Shown here: positions 35,676 through 44,243 of the stretch, piece after piece
Position numbering within the stretch: the first letter of the stretch is position 1
How the letters are laid out: the number at the start of each line of letters is the position of its first letter
Assembly: GCF_902728235.1 (NCBI RefSeq)
Contig: NZ_CACVBO010000001.1
Span: forward strand, 248,001 to 312,000
Source of the DNA: Lentimonas sp. CC4
GTDB taxonomy: Bacteria; Verrucomicrobiota; Verrucomicrobiia; Opitutales; Coraliomargaritaceae
DNA: 64,000 nt
Direction: 5' to 3'
Program-made: the position numbers and the translations under genes
Notes under the pieces: model-generated
Told to the model about the DNA's origin: nothing
The model's input: only the letters and a program-made list of their open reading frames with translations
The model's database searches: none

Positions 35676-36509
35676 ATGAAACCAATTCAATCCATCACCT
35701 TTGCCATCAACTCATCCAAGCCCGGAGCTGCCGCCGTTGCGGAGAGCCTCGCTGCTCTGGTCGAGCGCGAAGGCGTGACGACACGTATCACACAAGACTA
35801 CCCACTCCCCGCAGATGCTCTGACAGGGCAAGATCTGTGCTGTGCCATTGGTGGTGATGGCACACTACTTGGCGTCCTCGATGCGGCACTCGAATCTGGC
35901 TCCGCGGTGCTTGGTGTGAATCTCGGAAAGCTCGGCTTCCTCGCGACTTTTACCGAAGCCGAAGCCGCCCAAGACCTACCTGCACTCATCCAAGGCAACT
36001 ACTCCATCGCCGAACGCTCCGTGCTCAGTTGCACCAATGCCAAAGGCGACAGCGTCTATGGACTCAACGACGTGGTGATCAAAGAAACACAGGGCAGCGG
36101 ACTCATCCGCCTCTGCGTATCTGCCAACGGCAACCCCGTATCAGAGTATCATTGCGACGGCCTCTTATTCTCCACTCCAACGGGATCAACTGCTTACAAT
36201 CTATCCGCTGGCGGTCCGATCATCGGCCCTAAAGTCAGCGCCATCGTGATGACGCCGATCTGCCCACACACCTTTGGTAATCGCTCGGTGATCTTCGACC
36301 ACTCCACCAACATTACGATTGAGTGCGGTGAGCAAACCGCCTGCCCGCGTATTACAATTGATGGGCGCGTGCGCTTTGAAGACTGCGGCAATTTCCCGCT
36401 CACAGTGACCGTGGCCGACAAGAAATTTCGCCTCATGCAAAACCCCGACCACTCACACTTCGCCATCGTCCGCGACAAACTCAACTGGGGCGGGCCTGCG
36501 ATTCGATAA
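35676..36509 (+). CDS. nadK: NAD kinase
   Basis: 277 residues. The diagnostic GGDGT motif is at 59-63, followed by [11 protein letters not shown] and, in the C-terminal half, [18 protein letters not shown]. It phosphorylates NAD to NADP, complementing the transhydrogenase at 15-18 kb. Divergent from the YacP-like gene. No Shine-Dalgarno is visible before the ATG (CCTCTCCTCTATA). cca follows on the same strand after a word array. Confidence 0.95.
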   Translation: MKPIQSITFAINSSKPGAAAVAESLAALVEREGVTTRITQDYPLPADALTGQDLCCAIGGDGTLLGVLDAALESGSAVLGVNLGKLGFLATFTEAEAAQDLPALIQGNYSIAERSVLSCTNAKGDSVYGLNDVVIKETQGSGLIRLCVSANGNPVSEYHCDGLLFSTPTGSTAYNLSAGGPIIGPKVSAIVMTPICPHTFGNRSVIFDHSTNITIECGEQTACPRITIDGRVRFEDCGNFPLTVTVADKKFRLMQNPDHSHFAIVRDKLNWGGPAIR

Positions 36510-36549
36510 GAGAGCTGAAACTTGAGGTGGGAGACCTGAGATGAGAGTT

Positions 36550-36717
36550 AAAATGAATTCGTCCTCAGCTCTCAAGTCTCCCACCTCAGGCCTCTCCAAT
36601 CTCAAGTTTCCAACCTCAGGCCTCAGACCTCTCAGTCCTCAAGTCTCCCACCTCAAGTCTCAGCTCTCAACCCTCTCAAGTCTCAAGTCTCCAACCTCAG
36701 CTCTCAGACCTCTAATA
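36550..36717 (+). repeat. CTCAAGTCTCCCACCTCAG word array upstream of cca
   Basis: About 170 bp of degenerate words (CAGCTCTCAAGTCTCCCACC, TCAGGCCTCTCCAATCTCAA and relatives), with more than ten units and no strict period. It lacks stops in the cca frame, so it looks like a 59-residue Ser/Leu/Pro extension of that protein, but it is non-coding in character. The same words are at 31200-31262. Confidence 0.8.
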
Positions 36718-38097
36718 GTGAACATTCTAGAAAATATCGACCCTCGCCAACGCAGAGCGTGCACCCAAGTCGCTGAGCTACTCAAAGCTGCTGGCGGCCG
36801 CGCGTTACTCGTCGGCGGCTGCGTGCGTGACGGCCTGCTGGGCATTCCAGCAAAGGATGTCGACATGGAAGTGTATGGCCTCAGCGCAGACGACGTTGAG
36901 AACACGCTTAAAAAAGAATTCCGCCTCGATACTGTTGGACGCGCCTTCGGTGTGTTCATCATCAAAGGGCACGATATCGATCTAGCACTACCCCGCCGCG
37001 AATCCACCACCGGCCCGAAGCATACCGACTTCGTCGTTGAAGGTGATCCCACGATGTCGCCCCGAGATGCCGCAGCACGTCGTGATTTCACGATCAACGC
37101 CATCAGTATCGACCCACTGACGGAAGAAATCCTCGATCCCTATGACGGCGTGACTGATCTCAAGGCACGCCGCTTACACCATGTATCAGAAGCGTTTTCA
37201 GAAGATCCGCTACGCGTGCTACGCGGCATGCAGTTCATCGCCCGCTTTGACTTAGTCGCCGATCCTGAAACAATCGCACTCTGCCGCGAACTCTCCCCCG
37301 AGCACTTACCAGCCGAACGTTTATGGGAGGAATGGAAGAAGCTCATTCTCAAAGGCGTGCAGCCCTCCAAGGGCTTACTCTTCTTACAGACTTGCAACTG
37401 GTTGCCCTATTTCCCGGAACTCGAAGCACTCGTCGGCTGTGAACAAGAGCCTGAATGGCACCCGGAGGGTGATGTCTGGAAGCATACTTACCACTGCCTC
37501 GATGCCTATGCAAAGCATCGTGTTGGCGATGAATGGGAAGACCTCGTCGTCGGCCTCGCAGTGCTCTGCCACGACATGGGTAAGCCCGTCTCCAGTTTCG
37601 TTTGCAAGGACACAGGCCGTATCCGTAGCCCACGTCACGACGTCGATGGCGTGCCCATCGCCCGCGCGTTTCTTGATCGCCTCACGCGCCAGAAGAAAAT
37701 ATTCGAAGAAGTGCTACCGCTCGTGGAGCAACACATGCGACCGCTCGCACTGTATCGTGATGGCGCAGGCGACACCGCCATCCGCCGACTCGCCGCACGC
37801 GTCAAACGCGTGGACCGTCTCACTCGTGTTGCCTTTGCCGACAAAAGCGGTCGCCCGCCGATCGTCGTCGACGACTTCCCAGAAGGTGAATGGCTGCTCA
37901 ATAAAGCCACCGAACTTGCCATTCAAGACAGCGCACCGAAGCCGATTCTGCTCGGCCGTCACCTCGTAGAGCTCGGTATCAAGCCCGGCCCCCACTTCGG
38001 CAAAATTCTTGACCGCGCCTACGAAGCACAGCTCGAAGGTGAATTTACAGACGAAGAGAGTGGACGCATTTATTTGAAGTCGATCATCCCGGCGTAG
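36718..38097 (+). CDS. cca: CCA tRNA nucleotidyltransferase / poly(A) polymerase family with HD domain
   Basis: About 459 residues from the GTG at 36718 ([20 protein letters not shown]). Class II nucleotidyltransferase motifs: [12 protein letters not shown] at 31-42, metal-binding D47 and D49 (KDVDMEV), RRDFTINAI and the flexible-loop [19 protein letters not shown]-terminal HD domain has VLCHDMGKP. It adds or repairs the 3'-CCA of tRNA. The start is placed after the repeat array; an ATG at 36541 would add 59 residues made only of array words. Confidence 0.93.
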   Translation: MNILENIDPRQRRACTQVAELLKAAGGRALLVGGCVRDGLLGIPAKDVDMEVYGLSADDVENTLKKEFRLDTVGRAFGVFIIKGHDIDLALPRRESTTGPKHTDFVVEGDPTMSPRDAAARRDFTINAISIDPLTEEILDPYDGVTDLKARRLHHVSEAFSEDPLRVLRGMQFIARFDLVADPETIALCRELSPEHLPAERLWEEWKKLILKGVQPSKGLLFLQTCNWLPYFPELEALVGCEQEPEWHPEGDVWKHTYHCLDAYAKHRVGDEWEDLVVGLAVLCHDMGKPVSSFVCKDTGRIRSPRHDVDGVPIARAFLDRLTRQKKIFEEVLPLVEQHMRPLALYRDGAGDTAIRRLAARVKRVDRLTRVAFADKSGRPPIVVDDFPEGEWLLNKATELAIQDSAPKPILLGRHLVELGIKPGPHFGKILDRAYEAQLEGEFTDEESGRIYLKSIIPA

Positions 38098-38104
38098 ACG
38101 TTTC

Positions 38105-38233
38105 GTCGGGGCGTTGCTTGCGACGCCCGAGACAACGCGATTGGCTTATAGCAGATAGAGTTGGCCTCACCCTTGCGCTCTTTCTTTTCGAAGCACATCG
38201 AGGCATCGCGGGCTTCGCAAGCAAAGCCCCTAC
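38105..38233. repeat. REP-like repeat family B, full copy
   Basis: Left arm GTCGGGGCGTTGCTTGCGAC, right arm GCTTCGCAAGCAAAGCCCCT (ending TAC at 38233), between cca and the convergent lipoprotein gene. Confidence 0.7.
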
Positions 38234-38239
38234 AACAAC

Positions 38240-38731
38240 TCACTCCCCTAAGATCGGCACGTCCTGCATAAACAGGTCTTCGACATCACCGTCATGCACA
38301 CGGACCGGCACGAACCTGTCGGGCAAATCCAATAAGGGCGCTTCAATAATCAGTGCCTGCTCAATCCCGAGATACGAAAAAACGGTGATCTCCCGCCACT
38401 TCGATGAGCGTGCAGTCAGTTCAAACGGATCCTCGATAGGATACTCATCCTCAGCGATACGATAAATTTCTCGAAAACCTGAAACAGGATAGATCGACAG
38501 AAAGTGCTCCCCGTCCTTCGTCCCCATATACTTCCACGGCTCATAAAACTTGCGGCCCCACTGCATATTCATTCGCCACAAGTCCGATTTCGTCACCTGC
38601 TGCGAATACCACAATTCAAGATCGCTCGCCGCAACCGAACCATCCTGCTTCGATACATCCGAAGACTGGCAACCGCTAAATAAAGCGACCGCACATCCGA
38701 GCACGATAAACTGTATCCAAGCCGTCCTCAT
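38240..38731 (-). CDS. Small lipoprotein of unknown function
   Basis: About 163 residues. Lipoprotein signal MRTAWIQFIVLGCAVALFSG followed directly by Cys (lipobox LFSGC). Mature part has beta-rich pattern (DGEHFLSIYPVSGFREIYRI; REITVFSYLGIEQALIIEAP). No domain was recognised. The ATG at 38731 lies 2 bp after the CWC-protein stop, so it is translationally coupled to it and probably in the lpxB operon. Confidence 0.7.
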   Translation of the reverse strand: MRTAWIQFIVLGCAVALFSGCQSSDVSKQDGSVAASDLELWYSQQVTKSDLWRMNMQWGRKFYEPWKYMGTKDGEHFLSIYPVSGFREIYRIAEDEYPIEDPFELTARSSKWREITVFSYLGIEQALIIEAPLLDLPDRFVPVRVHDGDVEDLFMQDVPILGE

Positions 38732-38733
38732 CT

Positions 38734-38946
38734 TCAACCTATGCTGTTAATACAAATCGAATCCGACGGGTTGATCGCTTTCAAGCAATCCGGGCACAAG
38801 CAGCCGTCATATTGCGAAGCTAAATAGGATCGAGCGTCGGGGCTCAACGCAACGCGTGCACACCAACACTTTCCGCCCTGCTCCACACAGCAGGCAAATG
38901 ATTGACCGCATTTGGGGCATTTCGTTGATGCATCGTCAGTTGCCAT
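38734..38946 (-). CDS. Cysteine-rich CWC family protein
   Basis: 70 residues with the CWC pattern: CPKCGQSFACCVEQGGKCWC, then CLCPDCL. Eight or more cysteines suggest a zinc-binding mini-domain. Function of the family is unknown. The ATG at 38946 starts 7 bp after the lpxB stop, which is preferred to a longer frame that would overlap lpxB. Confidence 0.85.
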   Translation of the reverse strand: MATDDASTKCPKCGQSFACCVEQGGKCWCARVALSPDARSYLASQYDGCLCPDCLKAINPSDSICINSIG

Positions 38947-38953
38947 CACAAAT

Positions 38954-40135
38954 CTACTCCGCCATGCCGCGCAGCAGCCACTCCGCGGCGCTGGCATCAC
39001 TGCCTGGGTTCAACAATTCACGTAACTCCGCTGCACCTGAGGCGGCATCCTGACTCGCCTTCGGATCATCGAGCGCCGTGAGAATTTGCTCCGCTAAACG
39101 CTTTGGCTTCGCGGCGCCTTGGATAAATTCCGGATGCAACGGACGCTTGAGCAACAGGTTCGCAATTCCGATATATGGAATCTTTACCAGCATGCGACCG
39201 AGCCAATAACTGATCGGATTGAGGCGATACACAATCGCACCAGGGATCGCAGACAAGGCACAGGCGAGCGACATCGTGCCCGAACTCATCAACACCGCAC
39301 TCGCGGGAAGGCCATTCTCCTCATTGCGCACAAATTCAATCGACGCCTTCAAATCTCCATATTGTTCAAGCACAGTGTCGAGCACATCGCGAATACGTTG
39401 GCTCGGATACACCACCTTTGCTTTCAACTCAGGCTTGGATTGTTGCGCCAAACGAAAACCATCGAGCAGCAATGGAAAGATACGCGCCACCGCAGCGGTG
39501 CGACTTCCCGGCAACAACAGCACCGGTGCGGTCGCATCGTAACTGAGCGGCATCTCATAGCTTTCACGCACGAACGGATGCCCCACAAATTCAGTCGGCA
39601 ATTCGGTATCGGCAAAGCACTCCACTTCGAATGGAAAAATTACGCCGAGACGATCCAGTGTGCGTGCCATCTTGAAGCGACGTTTCGCCTTCCAAGCCCA
39701 GACCTGCGGACCGATATAAAAACTGATACCGATCTCGCCACCGCCTTTTTTACTGAGGCCACGCTCCATGAGTTGCTCAGCGATCCGCAGGTTAAACCCG
39801 GGGTAATCGACAAAACAAATATGCTTCGGCCGATAACGCTCAATCCAATCCAGCGTGCGATCGAACAAGGCCTTAAAGAATCCATAGTGCCGCACGACCT
39901 CGGCAAAACCGACAATCGAAACCGCCGTCAGGTCGTAAAGTAATTGCGCACCTTCGGCCTTGAGCTCGACGCCACCGAGGCATGCGACCTTCAGGTCGGG
40001 GTGAGTCTCCCGCATATCCGCAACGAGTTGCGCAGCATGCTCATCACCAGAATGCTCTCCGGCAATGATGAGCAGGTCAGGCTGTCCGTTAATCGGCGCA
40101 GCGAAATCAGCAGGTGCTGGTAGTTGTTCAGCCAT
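38954..40135 (-). CDS. lpxB: Lipid-A-disaccharide synthase
   Basis: 393 residues. GT19 signatures: LLIIAGEHSGDEHAAQLVAD, FVDYPGFNLRIAEQL, YIGPQVWAWK, FEVECFADTELPTEFVGHP and VLLLPGSRTAAVARIFP. It condenses 2,3-diacyl-GlcN-1-P with UDP-2,3-diacyl-GlcN. An N-terminal extension of about 18 residues (AEQLPAPADFAAPINGQP) precedes the fold. Downstream are the coupled CWC and lipoprotein genes; upstream, after a family B repeat, the Gfo/Idh/MocA gene. Confidence 0.95.
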   Translation of the reverse strand: MAEQLPAPADFAAPINGQPDLLIIAGEHSGDEHAAQLVADMRETHPDLKVACLGGVELKAEGAQLLYDLTAVSIVGFAEVVRHYGFFKALFDRTLDWIERYRPKHICFVDYPGFNLRIAEQLMERGLSKKGGGEIGISFYIGPQVWAWKAKRRFKMARTLDRLGVIFPFEVECFADTELPTEFVGHPFVRESYEMPLSYDATAPVLLLPGSRTAAVARIFPLLLDGFRLAQQSKPELKAKVVYPSQRIRDVLDTVLEQYGDLKASIEFVRNEENGLPASAVLMSSGTMSLACALSAIPGAIVYRLNPISYWLGRMLVKIPYIGIANLLLKRPLHPEFIQGAAKPKRLAEQILTALDDPKASQDAASGAAELRELLNPGSDASAAEWLLRGMAE

Positions 40136-40186
40136 GGTGTCAAAAACGTTGAACGTTAAACGTCCAACACTAAACTTCGAAATGTT

Positions 40187-40283
40187 GTAGGGGTGCTGCT
40201 TGCGGCACCCGCGATACGGCGACCTATTTCAAAAATACCGCCGCCCACCATTCGTCCGCGGGCTTCGCAAGCAAAGCCCCTAC
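40187..40283. repeat. REP-like repeat family B, full copy
   Basis: Left arm GTAGGGGTGCTGCTTGCGGC, right arm CTTCGCAAGCAAAGCCCCTA (to 40283), with an inner spacer of about 45 bp. It lies between lpxB and the oxidoreductase gene. A GAACGTT-type word array (40147-40180) adjoins it. Confidence 0.75.
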
Positions 40284-40314
40284 GAGGGAAAGCGATCAGC
40301 AGCAACGTTCTCAT

Positions 40315-41244
40315 CTATTTCTCTGCGTGGATGAGCTCGGTTATTTGGATGGCGAGTTCGAGCGCAGACTTGCCGAGTTCGGCACCGACCTTCGGTTGAC
40401 CTGCGTCCTTCACGACTTCGAGGAACGAAGCGAGCTCGAGCTTCAAAGGCTCATCCTTTTCAATTGGAATTTCTTCGCGCACGAGCTCTGGACCTTCTTT
40501 ACGCAGGAAGTGCCCTGTTTGATTCATGAAATCGAGCGACAGATAGTTGGCCGGCTGGAAGACGCGAATCTCGCGCACCTTCTTCATACTGACACGACTG
40601 GTGTTGATGTTCGCCACGCAGCCATTTTCAAAAGTAATACGTGCATTGGCGATGTCTTCGCTGCCAGAAAGCACATTCACGCCCACCGCATCGACCTGCT
40701 TAATTGGCGAACGCACCAGTGCCAAAATCACGCCGAGGTCGTGAATCATCAAATCCAACACCACGCCCACTTCGGTGCCACGCGGATTGAACGGCGCGAG
40801 GCGGTCAGCGGTAATGAACTGCGGCTTGGTCACCGCATTTTCGAGGTAGCCCATGACTGGGTTGTAGTGCTCAATATGACCGACCTGAATGATACGGCCC
40901 GCTTTTTTCGCAGCCGAGAGAATATCCTCCGCCTCTTCGAGACTCGTGCAAAGCGGCTTTTCGATTAGAAGGTGGCAACCACCTTCGAGCAGCGGCACAG
41001 CAACATTGCGGTGATGATCGGTCGGCACCACCACGCTCACTGCGTCGCAGGCTTCGGCCAACGCTTCGAGTGATTCAAAGCGCTTGCAGCTGTGCTTTTC
41101 ACACATTTCAACGGCACGTGCATCGTCGGATTCGACGATACCGACCAGCTCACACGCATCGAGTGCTGCATAGATACGCGCATGATGTTGGCCCAGAGAG
41201 CCAGTTCCTACGACGCCACAACGAATTTTTGAGTCTACAGACAT
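40315..41244 (-). CDS. Gfo/Idh/MocA family oxidoreductase
   Basis: About 309 residues from MSVDSKIRCGVV. NAD(P)-binding GTGSLGQHHARIY near the start, the family EKP motif in HLLIEKPLCTSLEEAEDI, and the HIEHYNP segment typical of UDP-sugar-acting members. Because it sits next to lpxB it could act on UDP-GlcNAc, as GnnA does before lpxA in bacteria making diamino lipid A, but no GnnB-like aminotransferase is adjacent. Substrate is therefore unassigned. Confidence 0.85.
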   Translation of the reverse strand: MSVDSKIRCGVVGTGSLGQHHARIYAALDACELVGIVESDDARAVEMCEKHSCKRFESLEALAEACDAVSVVVPTDHHRNVAVPLLEGGCHLLIEKPLCTSLEEAEDILSAAKKAGRIIQVGHIEHYNPVMGYLENAVTKPQFITADRLAPFNPRGTEVGVVLDLMIHDLGVILALVRSPIKQVDAVGVNVLSGSEDIANARITFENGCVANINTSRVSMKKVREIRVFQPANYLSLDFMNQTGHFLRKEGPELVREEIPIEKDEPLKLELASFLEVVKDAGQPKVGAELGKSALELAIQITELIHAEK

Positions 41245-41289
41245 GCGGGCATGAAGCGGCAATCCTCAGCAGATGACAAGGCGAGATTC

Positions 41290-41353
41290 GAAGTGATACA
41301 GACATTCCTGTCTGTCAGAACCTAAGAACAGACAAGAATGTCTGTATCACTTC
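41290..41353. repeat. Repeat family C hairpin
   Basis: GAAGTGATACAGACATTC is mirrored by GAATGTCTGTATCACTTC with inner CTGTCTG/CAGACAAG pairing: a stem of more than 20 bp between the oxidoreductase and aroK. Relatives are at 46493-46535, 47045-47135 and 53572-53652. Confidence 0.85.
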
Positions 41354-41374
41354 CCCCACTCACACTCGCCTCAG

Positions 41375-41965
41375 CTATTTCCGCCGATCGCGCTTCGCGC
41401 AAGTGCGGTAGGTGCGCAACATATGCTTCACCACTTCGGGAATTGTGCGGCTCTCGGTGGTAATGCAGGCACCTGAATCCATATAGATCGGCTCGCGCTC
41501 GGCCAGTAACTCACGGATGCGTGCCTCGGGATTTTCCACATTCAGCAGCGGTCGATTATTATTCCGACTCGTGCGCTCGATGATGCTCTCTACCGATGCA
41601 AACAGGCAGATCACGACGCCCTTGGATTTGAGCAGCGACTGCATACCGTCTTGCACGACGAGCCCGCCACCACAGGAGACCACGCAACCTGTTTCCGGAT
41701 GCCCGGATTCAATGAATTCACGCTCGTAGGCACGAAAACGCGCTTCGCCCTCTGAAGCAAAGATGGCAGGAATTTTTTTACCCGCCTGCTTTTCGATACA
41801 ATCATCGGAATCCAGAAACTTATAGCCCAGCTCACGCGCGACACGGCGCCCGATCGCGGACTTTCCGACGCCCATAAATCCCACTAAGTAAAGATTTGGC
41901 TTGGTTGACTGGCTTTTTTGATTCACTGCCTTGGGTTTTAGGAGAGGTCGCGTTTGGTGCGACAT
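41375..41965 (-). CDS. aroK: Shikimate kinase
   Basis: About 196 residues. Walker A GFMGVGKS at 29-36, substrate-binding DSDDCIEKQAGKKIP, the FRAYERE arginines and VVSCGGGLV are all present. A basic N-terminal tail of 22 residues precedes the core. The ATG at 41965 (MSHQTRPLLK) is preferred to an earlier in-frame start. Divergent from the DUF151 gene, with a 70-bp shared promoter region. Confidence 0.93.
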   Translation of the reverse strand: MSHQTRPLLKPKAVNQKSQSTKPNLYLVGFMGVGKSAIGRRVARELGYKFLDSDDCIEKQAGKKIPAIFASEGEARFRAYEREFIESGHPETGCVVSCGGGLVVQDGMQSLLKSKGVVICLFASVESIIERTSRNNNRPLLNVENPEARIRELLAEREPIYMDSGACITTESRTIPEVVKHMLRTYRTCAKRDRRK

Positions 41966-42035
41966 TATTTTCAACACATTTTCAATCAGCCAATACACTT
42001 GAAGCCCTTCCGCTTCAAAGCATACTACAAATCAT

Positions 42036-42479
42036 ATGGATAACAGCGTCGTTGCAGTCAGCGTTAAAGGAGTCATGCCCACCTCAAATGGATGTGCCGT
42101 TTTCTTGGGAAGCGACGCAAAAACCTTCGTCATCTACATGGATCGCGCCATCGGCGAAGCCATCCAACGCGCGGTAGACGGCGAACAAGCCGAGCGCCCG
42201 ATGACGCACGACCTAATGGTCACGCTACTCGACGGCTTCGGCGCCGAGGTCGAACGCGTGGTGATCAACGATGTCGACAACGGCACCTTCTTTGCACGCC
42301 TCATCGTATCCATGGAAAACGAGCTCGGCCATAAAATCGTCGAAGTCGATGCTCGCCCCAGCGATTCCATCGTGCTGGCGCTGAGCAGCGGCAAGCCGCT
42401 CTACGTCGCGCATCAAGTGCTCGATTCAGTCGACGACATGACCGAGATCCTCGAGAAGATTCTCAAAGAGGGAGAGTAA
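42036..42479 (+). CDS. DUF151 / bifunctional nuclease family protein
   Basis: 147 residues, the full family length. Signatures: VVAVSVKGVMPTSNGCAVFL, IYMDRAIGEAIQRA, RPMTHDLMVTLLDGFGAEVE and DARPSDSIVLALSSGKPLYV. The T. maritima and plant BFN relatives suggest DNase/RNase activity, not verified in bacteria like this. Monocistronic or followed by the GxxExxY gene. Confidence 0.9.
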   Translation: MDNSVVAVSVKGVMPTSNGCAVFLGSDAKTFVIYMDRAIGEAIQRAVDGEQAERPMTHDLMVTLLDGFGAEVERVVINDVDNGTFFARLIVSMENELGHKIVEVDARPSDSIVLALSSGKPLYVAHQVLDSVDDMTEILEKILKEGE

Positions 42480-42498
42480 TTAAACCACCCGCTGCGCT

Positions 42499-42928
42499 GG
42501 AGGACACAGAGACACGGAGGACTCATACGATGCTAGAAGAAGAACTGACAAACTCAATTATTGGAGGTGCGATCGAGGTTCACAAGCATTGGGGACCTGG
42601 TCTTTATGAGGAAATTTACGAGAAGAGCCTTTGCCGTGAATTAACACTCAGAGGCCATGCATTCAAACAACAGCTATACCTGCCCCTGACCTACAAGGGC
42701 GAAAAAGTCGGCGACGACCTAAAGCTAGACGTCTGGGTCGAACGGCGCGTCATCATCGAAAATAAGCATGTTCGAGAATTACTACCTGTGCATGAAGCAC
42801 AATTACTGACTTATTTGAAACTCACTGGCTGCCGAGTCGGCCTCTTGATCAACTACAACGTGCCAGTGCTGAAAGATGGCATCAAGCGGATCGTTCTCTA
42901 AAACCTCCGTGCCTCCGTGCCCTTCGTG
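42499..42928. repeat. Inverted flanks of the GxxExxY gene
   Basis: Left GGAGGACACAGAGACACGGA (42499-42518) and right CCTCCGTGCCTCCGTGCCC (42904-42922) are imperfect inverted repeats hugging the coding sequence on both sides. This suggests a small self-contained cassette. Confidence 0.55.
42530..42901 (+). CDS. GxxExxY protein (PD-(D/E)XK-like)
   Basis: 123 residues. The naming motif is in HWGPGLYEEIYEKSLC; the nuclease-like core has KLDVWVERRVIIENKHV, with the expected E-x-K. GxxExxY proteins are widespread, patchily distributed and of unknown function. GGAGG precedes the ATG by 9 nt, one of the few Shine-Dalgarno sites here, consistent with recent arrival. Confidence 0.9.
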   Translation: MLEEELTNSIIGGAIEVHKHWGPGLYEEIYEKSLCRELTLRGHAFKQQLYLPLTYKGEKVGDDLKLDVWVERRVIIENKHVRELLPVHEAQLLTYLKLTGCRVGLLINYNVPVLKDGIKRIVL

Positions 42929-42948
42929 GTTAAATCAACGTCCTTCCC

Positions 42949-44019
42949 ATGCCTCTCAATCCACTTCCAAATCCACTCATTCCCGGCCAGCCTTGGACTG
43001 CCCTGGCGCCGATGCAGGACGTCACCAATCTGCCGTTCATGAAGCTGCTGGGGAAATACGGTGCGCCTGACCTGCTGTTTACCGAATTCTTCCGCGTGCA
43101 CTGCCACTCGCGGCTGGAGAAGCCCATCATCGACTCAATCTGTGAGCACGGCACTGGACGCCCCGTTTTTATTCAGCTGATAGGCGAAAGCCTCCCCGAC
43201 CTAGCGCGCACCGTGCAGGAAATCGAAACAATGCAGCTACCCGTCGCGGGCATCGACCTGAACATGGGCTGTCCTGCCCCCAAGGTGTATAAGAAGAACG
43301 TCGGCGGTGGTCTACTGCGCGAGCCCTCAAAAATCGACGAAGTGCTCGGCTGCCTACGCGCTGCGATTAGCGGCCGCTTCACCGTCAAGATGCGCATCGG
43401 CTTCGATGGCGACGAACATTTCGACACCATCCTCGACCTCGTCGAAAAGCACGACGTCGACCTTCTCAGTCTACATGCCCGCACCGTCAAAGAAGCCTAT
43501 CGCAGCGAGGTGCACTACGAATATATCAAACGCGCCGCCGAGCGACTCGCCTGCCCCGTGCTCGCCAATGGCAACGTCACTTCCGTCGCCAAGGGACAGT
43601 GGGTGCTCGACGAAACCAAGAGCGCAGGCCTCATGATCGGTCGCTCTTGTATTCGTAACCCGTGGATTTTCCGCCAACTGCGCGAGCATTTCGCCGGCCA
43701 GCCCATCTTCCGCCCCACCCTCGCCGACGTGCGCGACTATGTGGAAGACTTGTTTGACGCCACCAGCCACAAGCAACGCCACGAACTCAGTCATGTAAAT
43801 CACATGAAGAAGTTCCTCAACTTCGTCGGCCTCGGCGTCGATGTCGACGGGCAGTTTCTACACGACATGCGCCGCATTAAAAGTAAAGACGACCTCGACC
43901 GCGTCTGCCAGAACCACCTAATCGACAACGGCCGCGCCGAACAGCTCTTCCCCGAAGAACCGATCAAAGGGCTGATCGCCCGCCCAAATTGCGAAACCCC
44001 GCAGGGTTGCAAGTTGTAA
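42949..44019 (+). CDS. tRNA-dihydrouridine synthase
   Basis: 356 residues. FMN barrel with WTALAPMQDVTNLPFMKLLG, the active-site Cys in DLNMGCPAPKVYKKNVGGGL, LSLHARTVKEAY and VLANGNVTS. C-terminal helical RNA-binding domain from about residue 250. It reduces uridines in the tRNA D-loop. Subfamily (DusA/B/C) not assigned. Confidence 0.93.
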   Translation: MPLNPLPNPLIPGQPWTALAPMQDVTNLPFMKLLGKYGAPDLLFTEFFRVHCHSRLEKPIIDSICEHGTGRPVFIQLIGESLPDLARTVQEIETMQLPVAGIDLNMGCPAPKVYKKNVGGGLLREPSKIDEVLGCLRAAISGRFTVKMRIGFDGDEHFDTILDLVEKHDVDLLSLHARTVKEAYRSEVHYEYIKRAAERLACPVLANGNVTSVAKGQWVLDETKSAGLMIGRSCIRNPWIFRQLREHFAGQPIFRPTLADVRDYVEDLFDATSHKQRHELSHVNHMKKFLNFVGLGVDVDGQFLHDMRRIKSKDDLDRVCQNHLIDNGRAEQLFPEEPIKGLIARPNCETPQGCKL

Positions 44020-44243
44020 GCAACATCCAGAGGACAAGGTTATAATCCTTGGCGACACAAGCAATCAGCACATAACTTGATGTCAAGCAAACACTCCCTC
44101 ACTACAACTCCCCACCATGAATCGAATTCATCTCAAAGTATTTTTTTCTTCTTCGAAATTCATATAAAATAGATTGCACCGACCGATCAACCTTGGCATC
44201 AAGCAAGCTTCCTTTTTGCGTCTAAAACACTAACACCCAACAG

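Noticed and set aside
36550-36717. Word array considered as a CRISPR array
   Set aside because: There are no constant repeats of 24-40 bp, no unique spacers and no cas genes; units are 7-14 bases and degenerate.
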